From Alphaproteobacteria bacterium (lineage in GTDB: Bacteria; Pseudomonadota; Alphaproteobacteria; Rhizobiales; Beijerinckiaceae), in NCBI GenBank assembly GCA_016870035.1, contig VGCJ01000001.1:41148-105147 (forward strand): a stretch of DNA of 64,000 nt, given 5' to 3'. The notes under the pieces are model-generated. The model was not told the DNA's origin. It saw only the letters and a program-made list of their open reading frames with translations, and made no database searches. A program made the position numbers and the translations under genes. Shown here piece after piece: positions 34,972-43,918 of this stretch; positions within the stretch are counted from its first letter, which is position 1; each line of letters starts with the position of its first letter.

Positions 34972-36018
34972 ATGATCAAGTCACATCTCTCTCAAGACGC
35001 ACCGTTGAAACCGCGCATCATCACGTTGTTCTCGGGCTTGCTACTCGCCAATCTTCTCGTTTGGCTTTGGGCACTTCTGACCTTTGGTGATCAACCGGTT
35101 CTTTTAGGCAACTGCGCATTGGCTTATGTATTAGGCCTTCGTCATGCCGTTGACCCTGATCACATTGCGGCAATTGACAATGTCACACGCAAATTGATGC
35201 AGGAAGGTAAAAAGCCTTTAACAGTTGGGCTTTTCTTTGCGCTTGGTCATTCAACGCTGGTCTGCGTAGCTGTGTGGTTGATTGCGCTCACTGCACGTTC
35301 TTTTTATGATGCGACTTTTGCCGATTGGCGCGATTATAACAGTTTATTTTCAACGCTTTTCTCTGCGAGTTTTCTTTTCGTCATCGCTCTGTTTAATCTC
35401 GGTGTTTTTCTAAACGTTTTGAAAACCGCACGCATGATCCGCTCAGGTCAAGACTGGTCCGAAGAAGAATTAAATCGCGTTTTAAATGGTAGAGGTTTTA
35501 TTGCACGCCTGATGCGGCCATTGTTCAAGCTGATTTCACGCGGCTGGCACATGTTTCCGCTCGGTTTTCTGTTCGGTCTCGGCTTTGATACCGCAACCGA
35601 GATTAGCCTCTTTGGTATCGCAGCGGCGGAAGCGGCAGGCGGATGTTGCACGCTCATCTCTGTGATGATTTTTCCGGCACTTTTTACGGCAGGCATGGCG
35701 ATTGTTGATACGCTTGATGGTGTGTTGATGGTTGGTGCCTATCAATGGGCCTATCTCAATCCGCGCCGCAAGATCACTTACAATCTCATCATCACGGGGC
35801 TTTCTGTTGTCGTCGCGCTGGTCATCGGCCTCATTCAGGTGTTGGGCCTCATTCAAGAGAAGCTCGATTTAAGCGGAAAATTCTGGGATCAAGTCAGTCT
35901 GTTGTGGGATCATTTTGGTGATCTCGGTTTTATCATTGTCGGCGTGTTCGCATTTGCATGGGCGGCCTCTTGGTTTTTCTCCCGTTCACAGCGCGCGCTG
36001 CGCGTGCGTGCTGAGTGA
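34972..36018 (+). CDS. Nickel/cobalt permease of the NiCoT (HoxN/NixA) family
   Basis: NiCoT proteins import Co2+ or Ni2+ across the inner membrane. The 348-residue product has eight predicted membrane segments. The metal signature is GLRHAVDPDHIAAIDNVTR, slightly changed from the usual HA[VF]DADHI. It also has FFALGHSTLVC, FLFGLGFDTATEISLF and MAIVDTLDGVLM. Its position at the end of the cobalamin cluster, right after cobB, indicates cobalt as the substrate. An ATG at 34936 inside cobB would add 12 residues. Confidence 0.92.
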   Translation: MIKSHLSQDAPLKPRIITLFSGLLLANLLVWLWALLTFGDQPVLLGNCALAYVLGLRHAVDPDHIAAIDNVTRKLMQEGKKPLTVGLFFALGHSTLVCVAVWLIALTARSFYDATFADWRDYNSLFSTLFSASFLFVIALFNLGVFLNVLKTARMIRSGQDWSEEELNRVLNGRGFIARLMRPLFKLISRGWHMFPLGFLFGLGFDTATEISLFGIAAAEAAGGCCTLISVMIFPALFTAGMAIVDTLDGVLMVGAYQWAYLNPRRKITYNLIITGLSVVVALVIGLIQVLGLIQEKLDLSGKFWDQVSLLWDHFGDLGFIIVGVFAFAWAASWFFSRSQRALRVRAE

Positions 36019-36039
36019 TATAAAAGCAGAGTGATATAA
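36013..36039 (+). repeat. Short direct repeat between the NiCoT gene and the LysR gene
   Basis: The 11-base unit GAGTGATATAA occurs at 36013-36023, covering the permease stop codon, and again at 36029-36039, ending four bases before the LysR ATG. It looks like a small local duplication; no function is evident. Confidence 0.7.
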
Positions 36040-36042
36040 CAG

Positions 36043-36933
36043 ATGGTCATCAAACAACTCGCTTATCTTGTGGCACTTGCGCGTGAAAAACATTTCGCGC
36101 GCGCGGCTAAGGCGTGCAACATTTCACAGCCAACATTATCGGGTGCGATCCGCGCATTAGAGGACGAACTCGGCGTGCCTCTGGTCGAGCGCGGTCATCG
36201 TTTCACGGGCTTTACCACAGAAGGCGAGATGATCCTCGAACATGCCAAACGCATTCTCGCTGAAATTGATACGATGGGGCAAAGCCTCTCGGATGTGCGG
36301 CAAGGATTGAAAGGTCGTTTGCGCTTGGGCGCCATCCCGACAGCACTGCCACTTGTCGCGCAAATCACAGGACCGTTTTCCGAACGCTATCCCGCGGTGA
36401 CACTCACCGTCCTTTCGATGACATCAACCGCCATTCAATCCGCAATTGATAATTTCGATATCGATGTTGGCATCACCTATCTCGACAATGAACCGCTCGA
36501 ACGCGTCGTCTCGAAGCCCCTTTATAATGAGGCCTATGTTTTGCTTACGCGCGAGGACAGTGAGCTAGCAAAACGTGATGAGATCGGTTGGCGCGAAGCG
36601 GCCGATCTAAATCTTTGTCTGCTCACACCCGACATGCAGAACCGACGTATAATCGACGGAATTTTTCGTTCTGTCGGAAAAGCGCCCGTTCCGGTGATGG
36701 AGACGAATTCGATCTTCAATTTGTGCAGTCACGCGGCCGTGCCGGGCTGGGTGTCGATTGTGCCCTCGCAATTGCCGCGCTTTTTTGGCATTCCGTCGGG
36801 GCTCAAAGCGCTTCGCCTGATCGAGCCCGAGGCCTCGCGTTCGGTCGGGATCATCCTCGCGGATCGGCAGCCGCAGGCGCCGCTGGCGCAGAGTTTGATG
36901 GCGATCTCCGAACCCATCCCGATGAGCAAATAA
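36043..36933 (+). CDS. fdsR: LysR-family regulator of the formate dehydrogenase operon
   Basis: The 296-residue product has an N-terminal winged helix-turn-helix (HFARAAKACNISQPTLSGAIRALEDELGVPLVERG) and the LysR substrate-binding fold. It is encoded directly upstream of, and on the same strand as, fdsG, as FdsR is in other bacteria with this enzyme. Two palindromes with the T-N11-A signature lie between it and fdsG, one covering its own stop codon. The effector is unknown; formate or a reduced-carbon signal is a guess. The symbol is by position and family. Confidence 0.85.
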   Translation: MVIKQLAYLVALAREKHFARAAKACNISQPTLSGAIRALEDELGVPLVERGHRFTGFTTEGEMILEHAKRILAEIDTMGQSLSDVRQGLKGRLRLGAIPTALPLVAQITGPFSERYPAVTLTVLSMTSTAIQSAIDNFDIDVGITYLDNEPLERVVSKPLYNEAYVLLTREDSELAKRDEIGWREAADLNLCLLTPDMQNRRIIDGIFRSVGKAPVPVMETNSIFNLCSHAAVPGWVSIVPSQLPRFFGIPSGLKALRLIEPEASRSVGIILADRQPQAPLAQSLMAISEPIPMSK

Positions 36934-36983
36934 TCGGAAATTCCGATCAAATAATCCATAAAAACGATTTGATTGCCGATCAA
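36933..36983 (+). promoter_or_regulatory. Two LysR-type operator palindromes upstream of fdsG
   Basis: ATCGGAA-A-TTCCGAT (36933-36947) is a perfect 7-bp inverted repeat containing T-N11-A. TTGAT-TGCCG-ATCAA (36969-36983) is a 5-bp inverted repeat that also contains T-N11-A. Their centres are 36 bases apart, suggesting two binding sites on the same DNA face for a LysR tetramer. A TAACAT at 37005-37010 could be the -10 element. Confidence 0.65.
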
Positions 36984-37039
36984 CTTTCGGTGACAAATGT
37001 GCGCTAACATGGCGGAACAACCGCTTATCGGGGGAACGC

Positions 37040-37528
37040 GTGACGCATCAGGCTGAGTGGAATGAGGCGATGGCCTCACAAATTGTCAATGAATTGAAGT
37101 ACTTAGAGGGCGCGACCCTGCCGATCCTGCACGCTCTGCAGGAGAATTTCGGCTATGTCGACCGCCGCGCTGTGCCGATGATTGCCGACGCCCTCAATAT
37201 GTCGAAAGCTGAAATCTACGGCGCGATCACCTTTTATCATGACTTCCGCGAGGCTCCTGCCGGCAAGCGCGTCGTCAAACTCTGTCGCGCCGAAGCCTGC
37301 CAATCCATGGGCTGCGAGGATCTCGTCCACTACCTCGAGACCAAACAAGGCATCAAGATTGATAGCACCTCGCCATCCGGTCACCTCACGGTCGAAACCG
37401 TTTACTGCCTCGGCAATTGCGCGCTCGGCCCTGCTGCGTTGATCGACGGCGCGCTTGTCGGTCGCGTCGATAAAGAGCTGCTTGATGCCGTGTGCGCAGA
37501 GCGCCCGCATGAGCGGATGGAAGGGTGA
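37040..37528 (+). CDS. fdsG: NAD-dependent formate dehydrogenase gamma subunit
   Basis: FdsG is the NuoE-like subunit carrying a 2Fe-2S cluster that passes electrons between FdsA and FdsB. The 162-residue product (GTG start after GGGGGA) has LPILHALQENFGYVDRRAVPMIADALN, EIYGAITFYHDF and the cluster cysteines in LCRAEACQSMG and VYCLGNCALGPA. It starts the operon fdsG-fdsB-fdsA-fdhD-fdsD, which oxidises formate to CO2 and produces NADH in the cytoplasm. Confidence 0.95.
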   Translation: MTHQAEWNEAMASQIVNELKYLEGATLPILHALQENFGYVDRRAVPMIADALNMSKAEIYGAITFYHDFREAPAGKRVVKLCRAEACQSMGCEDLVHYLETKQGIKIDSTSPSGHLTVETVYCLGNCALGPAALIDGALVGRVDKELLDAVCAERPHERMEG

Positions 37529-37532
37529 CAAG

Positions 37533-39089
37533 ATGACCACCTCGCCGATCACCATTTATATTCCACGCGATGCCGCCGCTCTGTCCGTCGGTGCAGAACG
37601 CGTTGTCAAAGCGATGCAAGACGAAGCGAAGAAGCGCGGCGTCGATTTGAAAATCATCCGCAATGGTTCACGCGGCATGTTGTGGCTTGAGCCGCTTGTC
37701 GAAGTGGTCACTGCAAAAGGCCGAGTGGCTTATGGCCCCGTGACGCAGAAAGATGTCGTATCATTATTTGATGAAAAGTTTTTCAACGGCGGCGCGCATG
37801 CGCTCGGCCATGGCCTCACAGAAGAGATTCCGTTTTTCAAAAATCAGGAACGTCTCACCTTCCAGCGCGTCGGAATGATCGATCCGCTGTCGCTCGATGA
37901 TTATATCGCACATGGCGGTTTCGTAGGCTTGAAGAAAGCGCTCGCAATGACGGGCGCGGATATTGTTCAAACTGTCACGGACTCTGGTCTGCGTGGTCGC
38001 GGTGGCGCAGGTTTTCCGACAGGCATCAAATGGAAGACGGTTCTCAATACGCATGACGAACAGAAATACATCGTCTGCAATGCGGATGAAGGTGATAGCG
38101 GCACATTCGCCGACCGCATGTTGATGGAAGGCGATCCCTTCACGCTGATCGAAGGCATGATCATTGCCGGCGTCGCAGTCGGCGCAACAAAAGGTTATGT
38201 CTATCTCCGTTCCGAATATCCGAATGCACACAAGATTTTCGGCGAAGCGATTCAGATTGCGAAGAAAGCCGGATGGCTCGGCAAATCTGTGAACGGATCA
38301 GGCAAAGCCTTTGATCTCGAAGTGCGCTTGGGAGCAGGCGCTTATATTTGCGGTGAAGAAACGTCGCTGCTTGAAAGCCTCGAAGGCAAGCGCGCGATTG
38401 TGCGAGCAAAACCGCCACTGCCTGCAATCAAAGGTCTCTTCGGCAAGCCGACCATCATCAACAATGTGATGTCACTCGCGACCGTGCCGTGGATCATGGC
38501 GAATGGCGCTAAAGCCTATGCTGATTACGGCATGGGCCGCTCACGCGGAACGCTGCCGATCCAGCTTGCTGGTAATATCAAGCGCGGCGGTCTCATCGAG
38601 AAAGCTTTCGGCGTCACATTGAAAGATGTGATCGAGACCTATGGCGGTGGCACGGCTTCGGGCCGTCCGTTCCGCGCTGTTCAAGTGGGTGGACCTCTTG
38701 GTGCGTATTTCCCCGCCTCGCTTCTTGATACGCCGCTTGATTACGAGGCCTTCGCGGCGAAGAAGGGCATGCTGGGTCATGGTGGTATCGTAGTGTTCGA
38801 TGATCGGATTGATCTCGCAAGGCAAGCGCGCTTCGCTTTCGAATTCTGCGCGAAGGAATCTTGTGGCAAATGCACGCCGTGCCGTATCGGCGCAGTGCGC
38901 GGCCAGGAAACAATGGACCAAGTGATTGCAGGTGAAACTGCGAAGCTCGGTCTTGTCAAAGAACTCTGCACATTGATGACAGACGCATCGCTCTGCGCGA
39001 TGGGCGGCTTGACGCCGATCCCTGTCATCAGTGCGCTAGAACATTTCCCTGAAGATTTCAAGCCCGCACATAAGCTTGCGGCCGAGTGA
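37533..39089 (+). CDS. fdsB: NAD-dependent formate dehydrogenase beta subunit
   Basis: FdsB is the NuoF-like diaphorase subunit that reduces NAD+. With the ATG at 37533 (preceded by GGAAGGG) the product is 518 residues. A short thioredoxin-like N-terminal domain is followed by the FMN/NAD site (DSGLRGRGGAGFPTGIKWK, CNADEGDSGTFADR, GAGAYICGEETSLLESLEGK) and the 4Fe-4S motif ESCGKCTPCRIG. The open frame continues upstream into fdsG, but that stretch is unrelated. It ends 14 bases before the fdsA ATG. Confidence 0.96.
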   Translation: MTTSPITIYIPRDAAALSVGAERVVKAMQDEAKKRGVDLKIIRNGSRGMLWLEPLVEVVTAKGRVAYGPVTQKDVVSLFDEKFFNGGAHALGHGLTEEIPFFKNQERLTFQRVGMIDPLSLDDYIAHGGFVGLKKALAMTGADIVQTVTDSGLRGRGGAGFPTGIKWKTVLNTHDEQKYIVCNADEGDSGTFADRMLMEGDPFTLIEGMIIAGVAVGATKGYVYLRSEYPNAHKIFGEAIQIAKKAGWLGKSVNGSGKAFDLEVRLGAGAYICGEETSLLESLEGKRAIVRAKPPLPAIKGLFGKPTIINNVMSLATVPWIMANGAKAYADYGMGRSRGTLPIQLAGNIKRGGLIEKAFGVTLKDVIETYGGGTASGRPFRAVQVGGPLGAYFPASLLDTPLDYEAFAAKKGMLGHGGIVVFDDRIDLARQARFAFEFCAKESCGKCTPCRIGAVRGQETMDQVIAGETAKLGLVKELCTLMTDASLCAMGGLTPIPVISALEHFPEDFKPAHKLAAE

Positions 39090-39103
39090 AGGAAAAGCGA
39101 ACC

Positions 39104-41959
39104 ATGACGCTCATCAAGGAACTCGATTACGGCACGCCCATTCGTTTGGATGAAGAGACCGTGACACTCACCATCGACGGCGTTTCTGTCACCGTGCCGC
39201 AAGGCACATCGGTGATGGCAGCCGCCATGAAAATGGGAACGCAGATTCCGAAACTCTGCGCTACCGATATGCTCGAGCCTTTCGGCTCATGCCGTATGTG
39301 CCTCGTTGAAATCGAAGGTCGTCGCGGCACACCCGCATCCTGCACCACGCCGGCCGAAAACGGCATGGTCGTGCATACACAGAGCGACAAGCTCCAAAGC
39401 TTACGCAAAGGTGTGATGGAACTCTATATCTCCGACCATCCACTTGATTGCCTCACCTGCTCGGCGAATGGCGATTGCGAATTGCAAGATGTGGCGGGCG
39501 TCGTGGGCTTGCGCGAAGTTCGCTATGAAAACGGCATCAATCATTTCGACAAAGCCTCGCAGCTTGCTTTGCCGAAAGATCTATCGAACCCCTATTTCAC
39601 TTATGATCCAGCGAAGTGCATTGTCTGCAATCGCTGCGTTCGCGCATGTGAAGAAGTGCAAGGCACATTCGCACTCACCATCGAAGGCCGTGGCTTTGGC
39701 AGCCGCGTATCACCGGGTGGCGTGGATTTCTTAGGGTCAGATTGCGTCTCATGCGGCGCATGTGTGCAAACCTGCCCGACTGGGACCTTGATGGAAAACA
39801 CAGTCATTGAAAAAGGCCAGCCAGAACATTCGAAAGTCACAACCTGCGCCTATTGCGGCGTCGGCTGTTCGTTCAAGGCCGAAATGCAGGGCGACCAAGT
39901 TGTCCGCATGGTGCCTTATAAAGATGGAAAAGCGAATGAAGGCCACTCATGCGTGAAGGGTCGCTTTGCGTGGGGCTACGCCCAGCATGAAGACCGCATT
40001 ACCAAACCAATGATCCGTGCAAAGACAACGGATGAATGGCGCGAAGTCTCATGGGATGAAGCGATCAACTATGCCGCGAACGAATTCAAACGCATCCAAG
40101 CAAAATATGGTCGCGACTCGATTGGCGCAATCACGTCCTCGCGTTGCACGAATGAAGAAGTGTTCTTGGTGCAGAAACTCGTGCGCGCCGGTTTCGGCAA
40201 TAACAATGTCGACACTTGCGCCCGCGTCTGCCACTCGCCGACGGGCTATGGCTTGTCAAAAACATTCGGCACGTCGGCCGGCACGCAGGATTTCAAATCG
40301 GTTGCGAAGGCTGACATCGTTCTCGTCATCGGTGCGAACCCGACCGATGGTCACCCCGTCTTTGCCTCGCGCTTGAAGAAGCGTTTGCGTGCGGGCGCGA
40401 AACTGATCGTCGCCGATCCGCGCCGCATCGATCTTGTGAAGTCTCCGCATATCAAGGCGGAGCATCATCTGCCACTTCTCCCCGGCACCAATGTCGCGCT
40501 GATGAATGCGCTATCGCATGTCATCGTCACAGAAGGTCTTGTGAACGAGGCTTTCGTGCGCGAGCGCTGCGAACTCGAAGACTTCGCTGTCTGGGCGCGC
40601 TTCATTGCAGAAGAGCGCAATTCACCGGAAGCGACCGAGCAGTATACAGGCGTCCCCGCCGCAGAAGTGCGCGCTGCTGCGCAGCTTTATGCGAAGGCAA
40701 AAAATGCCGCGATCTATTACGGCCTCGGCGTGACGGAACACAGCCAAGGCTCAACCATGGTGATGGCTATGGCAAATCTGGCCATGGTCACCGGCAATAT
40801 CGGTCGTGATGGCGTGGGCGTGAACCCGCTTCGTGGTCAAAACAATGTGCAAGGCTCATGCGATATGGGGTCGTTCCCGCATGAATTCTCCGGCTATCGC
40901 CATGTGAGCGATGACGCGACGCGCCACATGTTTGAAAGCTTCTGGGGTGTTGAGCTCTCGAATGAACAAGGCTTCCGCATTTCGAATATGCTTGATGAAG
41001 CAGTCGGCGGCAATTTCAAAGGTCTCTATGTGCAAGGTGAAGACATTGCACAGTCGGACCCGAACACACAGCATGTGACGGCTGGTCTCGCGGCCATGGA
41101 ATGCGTCGTCATTCAGGATCTCTTCCTCTGCGAGACCGCAAAATATGCGCATGTCTTTTTGCCGGGATCGAGCTTCCTCGAAAAGGACGGCACCTTCACG
41201 AATGCCGAGCGTCGCATCAACCGCGTGCGTCAGGTGATGAAGCCGAAATCGGGCAAGGACGAATGGCAGATCACGATCGATCTCTCGAATGCGCTTGGCT
41301 ACTCGATGGATTACAAACATCCGTCCGAAATCATGGACGAGATCGCGAAGCTCACGCCGACCTTCAAGAATGTGTCTTATGCACGTCTTGAGGAAATGGG
41401 CTCGATCCAGTGGCCGTGCAATGACGCAGCGCCGAACGGCACGCCGATCATGCATATTGATCGCTTCGTCCGCGGCAAGGGCAAATTCATGCTCACGGAT
41501 TATGTTCCGACGGATGAGCGCACGGGACCACGCTTCCCGCTGCTTCTCACGACGGGCCGCATACTGTCGCAATATAATGTCGGCGCGCAGACGCGCCGCA
41601 CATCAAACAATGTCTGGCACAATAAAGACGCGCTCGAAATCCATCCGTTCGATGCCGAACAGCGTGGCATTCAAACGGGCGATCTCGTGATGCTCGCAAG
41701 CCGCGCTGGCGATATTGCCGTGCGCGCCGAAGTGAGCGAGCGCATGCAGCCGGGCGTTGTCTACACAACCTTCCATCACGCCAAGACGGGCGCGAATGTG
41801 ATCACCACCGATAATTCCGATTGGGCGACCAACTGCCCCGAATACAAAGTGACGGCGGTGGAAGTGCGCCGCACGAACCATTATTCGGAATGGCAAGAGC
41901 GCAACAATCGCGAAGAAGTCGAGATGAAGCGCATCGCGACTGTGATGGCGGCTGAGTAA
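39104..41959 (+). CDS. fdsA: NAD-dependent formate dehydrogenase alpha (catalytic) subunit
   Basis: FdsA is the molybdenum/tungsten bis-MGD subunit. The product is 951 residues from the ATG at 39104 (GAAGGAAAAG upstream). N-terminal NuoG-like part: 2Fe-2S cysteines in FGSCRMCLVE, the His/Cys cluster in DHPLDCLTCSANGDC, and two 4Fe-4S sets (CIVCNRCVRACEE; CVSCGACVQTCPTG). The catalytic part has the proximal cluster in CAYCGVGCSF and the metal-ligand cysteine in CARVCHSPTGYG near residue 380, where some relatives use selenocysteine. The C-terminal molybdopterin-binding region ends with FHHAKTGANVITTDNSDW. It represents the oxygen-tolerant soluble FDH used by methylotrophs and autotrophs. Confidence 0.97.
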   Translation: MTLIKELDYGTPIRLDEETVTLTIDGVSVTVPQGTSVMAAAMKMGTQIPKLCATDMLEPFGSCRMCLVEIEGRRGTPASCTTPAENGMVVHTQSDKLQSLRKGVMELYISDHPLDCLTCSANGDCELQDVAGVVGLREVRYENGINHFDKASQLALPKDLSNPYFTYDPAKCIVCNRCVRACEEVQGTFALTIEGRGFGSRVSPGGVDFLGSDCVSCGACVQTCPTGTLMENTVIEKGQPEHSKVTTCAYCGVGCSFKAEMQGDQVVRMVPYKDGKANEGHSCVKGRFAWGYAQHEDRITKPMIRAKTTDEWREVSWDEAINYAANEFKRIQAKYGRDSIGAITSSRCTNEEVFLVQKLVRAGFGNNNVDTCARVCHSPTGYGLSKTFGTSAGTQDFKSVAKADIVLVIGANPTDGHPVFASRLKKRLRAGAKLIVADPRRIDLVKSPHIKAEHHLPLLPGTNVALMNALSHVIVTEGLVNEAFVRERCELEDFAVWARFIAEERNSPEATEQYTGVPAAEVRAAAQLYAKAKNAAIYYGLGVTEHSQGSTMVMAMANLAMVTGNIGRDGVGVNPLRGQNNVQGSCDMGSFPHEFSGYRHVSDDATRHMFESFWGVELSNEQGFRISNMLDEAVGGNFKGLYVQGEDIAQSDPNTQHVTAGLAAMECVVIQDLFLCETAKYAHVFLPGSSFLEKDGTFTNAERRINRVRQVMKPKSGKDEWQITIDLSNALGYSMDYKHPSEIMDEIAKLTPTFKNVSYARLEEMGSIQWPCNDAAPNGTPIMHIDRFVRGKGKFMLTDYVPTDERTGPRFPLLLTTGRILSQYNVGAQTRRTSNNVWHNKDALEIHPFDAEQRGIQTGDLVMLASRAGDIAVRAEVSERMQPGVVYTTFHHAKTGANVITTDNSDWATNCPEYKVTAVEVRRTNHYSEWQERNNREEVEMKRIATVMAAE

Positions 41960-41972
41960 GGATCTAACTTTT

Positions 41973-42788
41973 ATGACACCGGGCGCGCGTGAGGTATCCG
42001 CTTCAACGCTCTCCTTCGCTTCGCAAGAGGTGAAGGGGGCGCGCCGCGCGCTCGCGGTGGAAACCCCGCTTGAACTGGTGTTCGGCACGATCCCCTATGC
42101 CGTGATGATGGTGACGCCAGATGATTTCGAAGATTTCATCACCGGCTTTGCGTTCACCGAAGGCGTCATCGAACGCGCAAGTGATGTTCGCACAATTACG
42201 ATTGAGCAGCATCCGAAAGGCTTGCGCGCGCTTGTTGATCTCGTGCCAGAAAAACTCTCAGCTCATCTTGTACGCCAGCGCGCGATGACGGGACGTACGA
42301 GCTGTGGTGTGTGCGGGATTGAAGATCTCGCCTCCCTCCCCTCGCAAGAAGAAGCGGTAAAGCATAGCACGCGTATTTCAGAAGATGCGATCAAACACGC
42401 GATCGATACAATTTCCGAGCATCAGCCTTTGAACGACGCGACGCGCACGGTTCATGCTGCTGCGTGGTTTGATCGTAACGGCGACTTCATTCTCGCGCGC
42501 GAAGATGTCGGCCGGCACAATGCGCTGGATAAGACAATCGGCGCATTAATGCGCAGCGATGCGGATGCGCGCTCGGGCTTTATCCTCATCACAAGCCGCG
42601 CATCTTATGAAATGATCGAGAAGACGGGACGCTTCGGCGCGTACACACTTGTTGCCATCTCTGCGCCGACAAGTCTCGCTGTCGAGCGGGCCGAGGCGCT
42701 CGGCATCACGCTCTATGCGATTGCCCGCGCTGACGGTGCGATGAAATTTACAAACTTGAACGATGAGTATTCAAAGGAGACGCGCTGA
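41973..42788 (+). CDS. fdhD: Formate dehydrogenase sulfurtransferase FdhD (FdsC)
   Basis: FdhD/FdsC binds bis-MGD and delivers a sulfur to the molybdenum centre of FdsA, which activates it. The 271-residue product has VETPLELVFGTIPYAVMMVTPDDFEDFITGF in two family blocks, the conserved cysteine pair in GRTSCGVCGIEDL, HAAAWFDRNGDFILAREDVGRHNALDK-type sequence and LITSRASYEMIEK. It lies between fdsA and fdsD and overlaps fdsD by one base. Confidence 0.95.
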   Translation: MTPGAREVSASTLSFASQEVKGARRALAVETPLELVFGTIPYAVMMVTPDDFEDFITGFAFTEGVIERASDVRTITIEQHPKGLRALVDLVPEKLSAHLVRQRAMTGRTSCGVCGIEDLASLPSQEEAVKHSTRISEDAIKHAIDTISEHQPLNDATRTVHAAAWFDRNGDFILAREDVGRHNALDKTIGALMRSDADARSGFILITSRASYEMIEKTGRFGAYTLVAISAPTSLAVERAEALGITLYAIARADGAMKFTNLNDEYSKETR

Positions 42789-43027
42789 TGAGCACGGCAA
42801 ACACACACGGCTCGGATCCAGAAAAACTTGTCAAAATGGCCAATCAAATCGGCGACTTCTTCAAATCCTATCCGGAAGCAACCGCAGTCGAAGGCGTGCG
42901 CGAACACATCGCAAAATTCTGGAACCGGAAAATGCGCGATGAATTTTTTGCGCATCTCGACAAAGGCGGTGAGAAAGAGCTGCAGCCGGTCGTCGCCGCT
43001 GCTGTTAAAAAGCTGCGCGCCCATTAA
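42788..43027 (+). CDS. fdsD: Formate dehydrogenase delta subunit
   Basis: The small 79-residue subunit has EKLVKMANQIGDFFKSYPE, EGVREHIAKFWNRKMRDEFFAHL and VVAAAVKKLRAH, typical of FdsD. It is found only with this class of FDH and helps stability or cofactor insertion. It is the last gene of the operon. The 88 bases after it are AT-richer and contain GTCGCG/CGCGAC arms (43064-43095) that could form a weak hairpin. Confidence 0.92.
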   Translation: MSTANTHGSDPEKLVKMANQIGDFFKSYPEATAVEGVREHIAKFWNRKMRDEFFAHLDKGGEKELQPVVAAAVKKLRAH

Positions 43028-43115
43028 GGCAAATGGCGACTATGTTTTAATCGATATTGCAACGTCGCGAAGATCTGCATCGATAAAGCCGCGACAATTA
43101 TAAAACTATACAACC

Positions 43116-43736
43116 TTAAATTGCATACTCGCCATTTGCGAGAATTATTGATCCCGCAGTTGACGGCGTAAGCGATCCGTTTGATTGCATTTCATTTGTG
43201 GGCGTTACAGGAAGATTACCTTCATATTTGATTGCCGTCGTAGCTGCAGGTGGTAAATCGGTTGTGGGAATCTGGATTGTTTTCGCCACTCCGTCTTTCA
43301 CCGCGCCCGAAATGGGATCAACGGCATAGCCCATGAGATATTGGCCAGCTCCATTTACAAGGTGATTATTCACATCAACGCTAAAATCACCACGTCACGT
43401 GAAAAAGGATGACAAGCTAACTGTAACCGCACCTGTGGCATCGGAACTCTTTTTACTGACAGCGAAAAAGCCATCGCCTGAAATCGCAACATTTGTTGGC
43501 ACACCCGTCATCCGAAATGCACCGGCAACAGCATTCGTGGTTTGCGAGATCGCACTAACCCCGCCTGTGAGACGCGTAGAAAGGGCAAGATCGGGAGCAA
43601 GATCCAGAAAGCTAGTATCGATCCTTTTAAATCCAATCGTCTGCGAATTGGCGATGTTCCCTGATATATTGTCAAGCGCATAGGCTTGTGCCTGCATTCC
43701 CGAAACCGCCGTTTGCATAGCGCCCAAAATACCCAT
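43116..43736 (-). pseudogene. flgE: Decayed flagellar hook protein gene (flgE fragment with internal TGA)
   Basis: The minus strand reads MGILGAMQTAVSGMQAQAYA, the conserved N-terminus of FlgE/FlgG-type rod and hook proteins (ISGNIANSQTIGFKR; VAISGDGFFAV). After 113 codons a TGA (43395-43397) interrupts the frame. Without any shift the same frame continues RGDFSVDVNNHLVNGAGQYL, exactly where FlgE homologs read TRRGDF. An Arg CGA to TGA change explains the stop. The frame ends at 43116 after about 206 codons, about half a normal hook protein, so the C-terminal domains are missing. A strong GGAGG site is still present, suggesting recent loss. No other flagellar gene is nearby. Confidence 0.85.
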
Positions 43737-43918
43737 ATCGGCCTCCGTGATCGATTTTCAAAACTGATATCTCCGCTTCTTCGCGGACATGATTTCAGAG
43801 TCGAAAACGCAAGGACCATGCCGATGACGGACTATTGATTTTCAATGAGAATTTTTGAGAAGAGCTAAAACAATCAGGAAAAAATGATCATTGATACGGC
43901 AAAATTTGCCGAGGTCAA

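Noticed and set aside
39104..41959. Selenocysteine in FdsA
   Set aside because: The metal-ligand position is an ordinary Cys codon in VCHSPT, and the frame has no internal TGA.
43064..43095. Terminator after fdsD (GTCGCG/CGCGAC)
   Set aside because: The loop is about 20 bases and no T-run follows; too weak to list as a terminator.
43395..43397. TGA in the flgE fragment as selenocysteine
   Set aside because: Hook proteins do not use selenocysteine, the homologous residue is Arg, and most genes here end at TGA.
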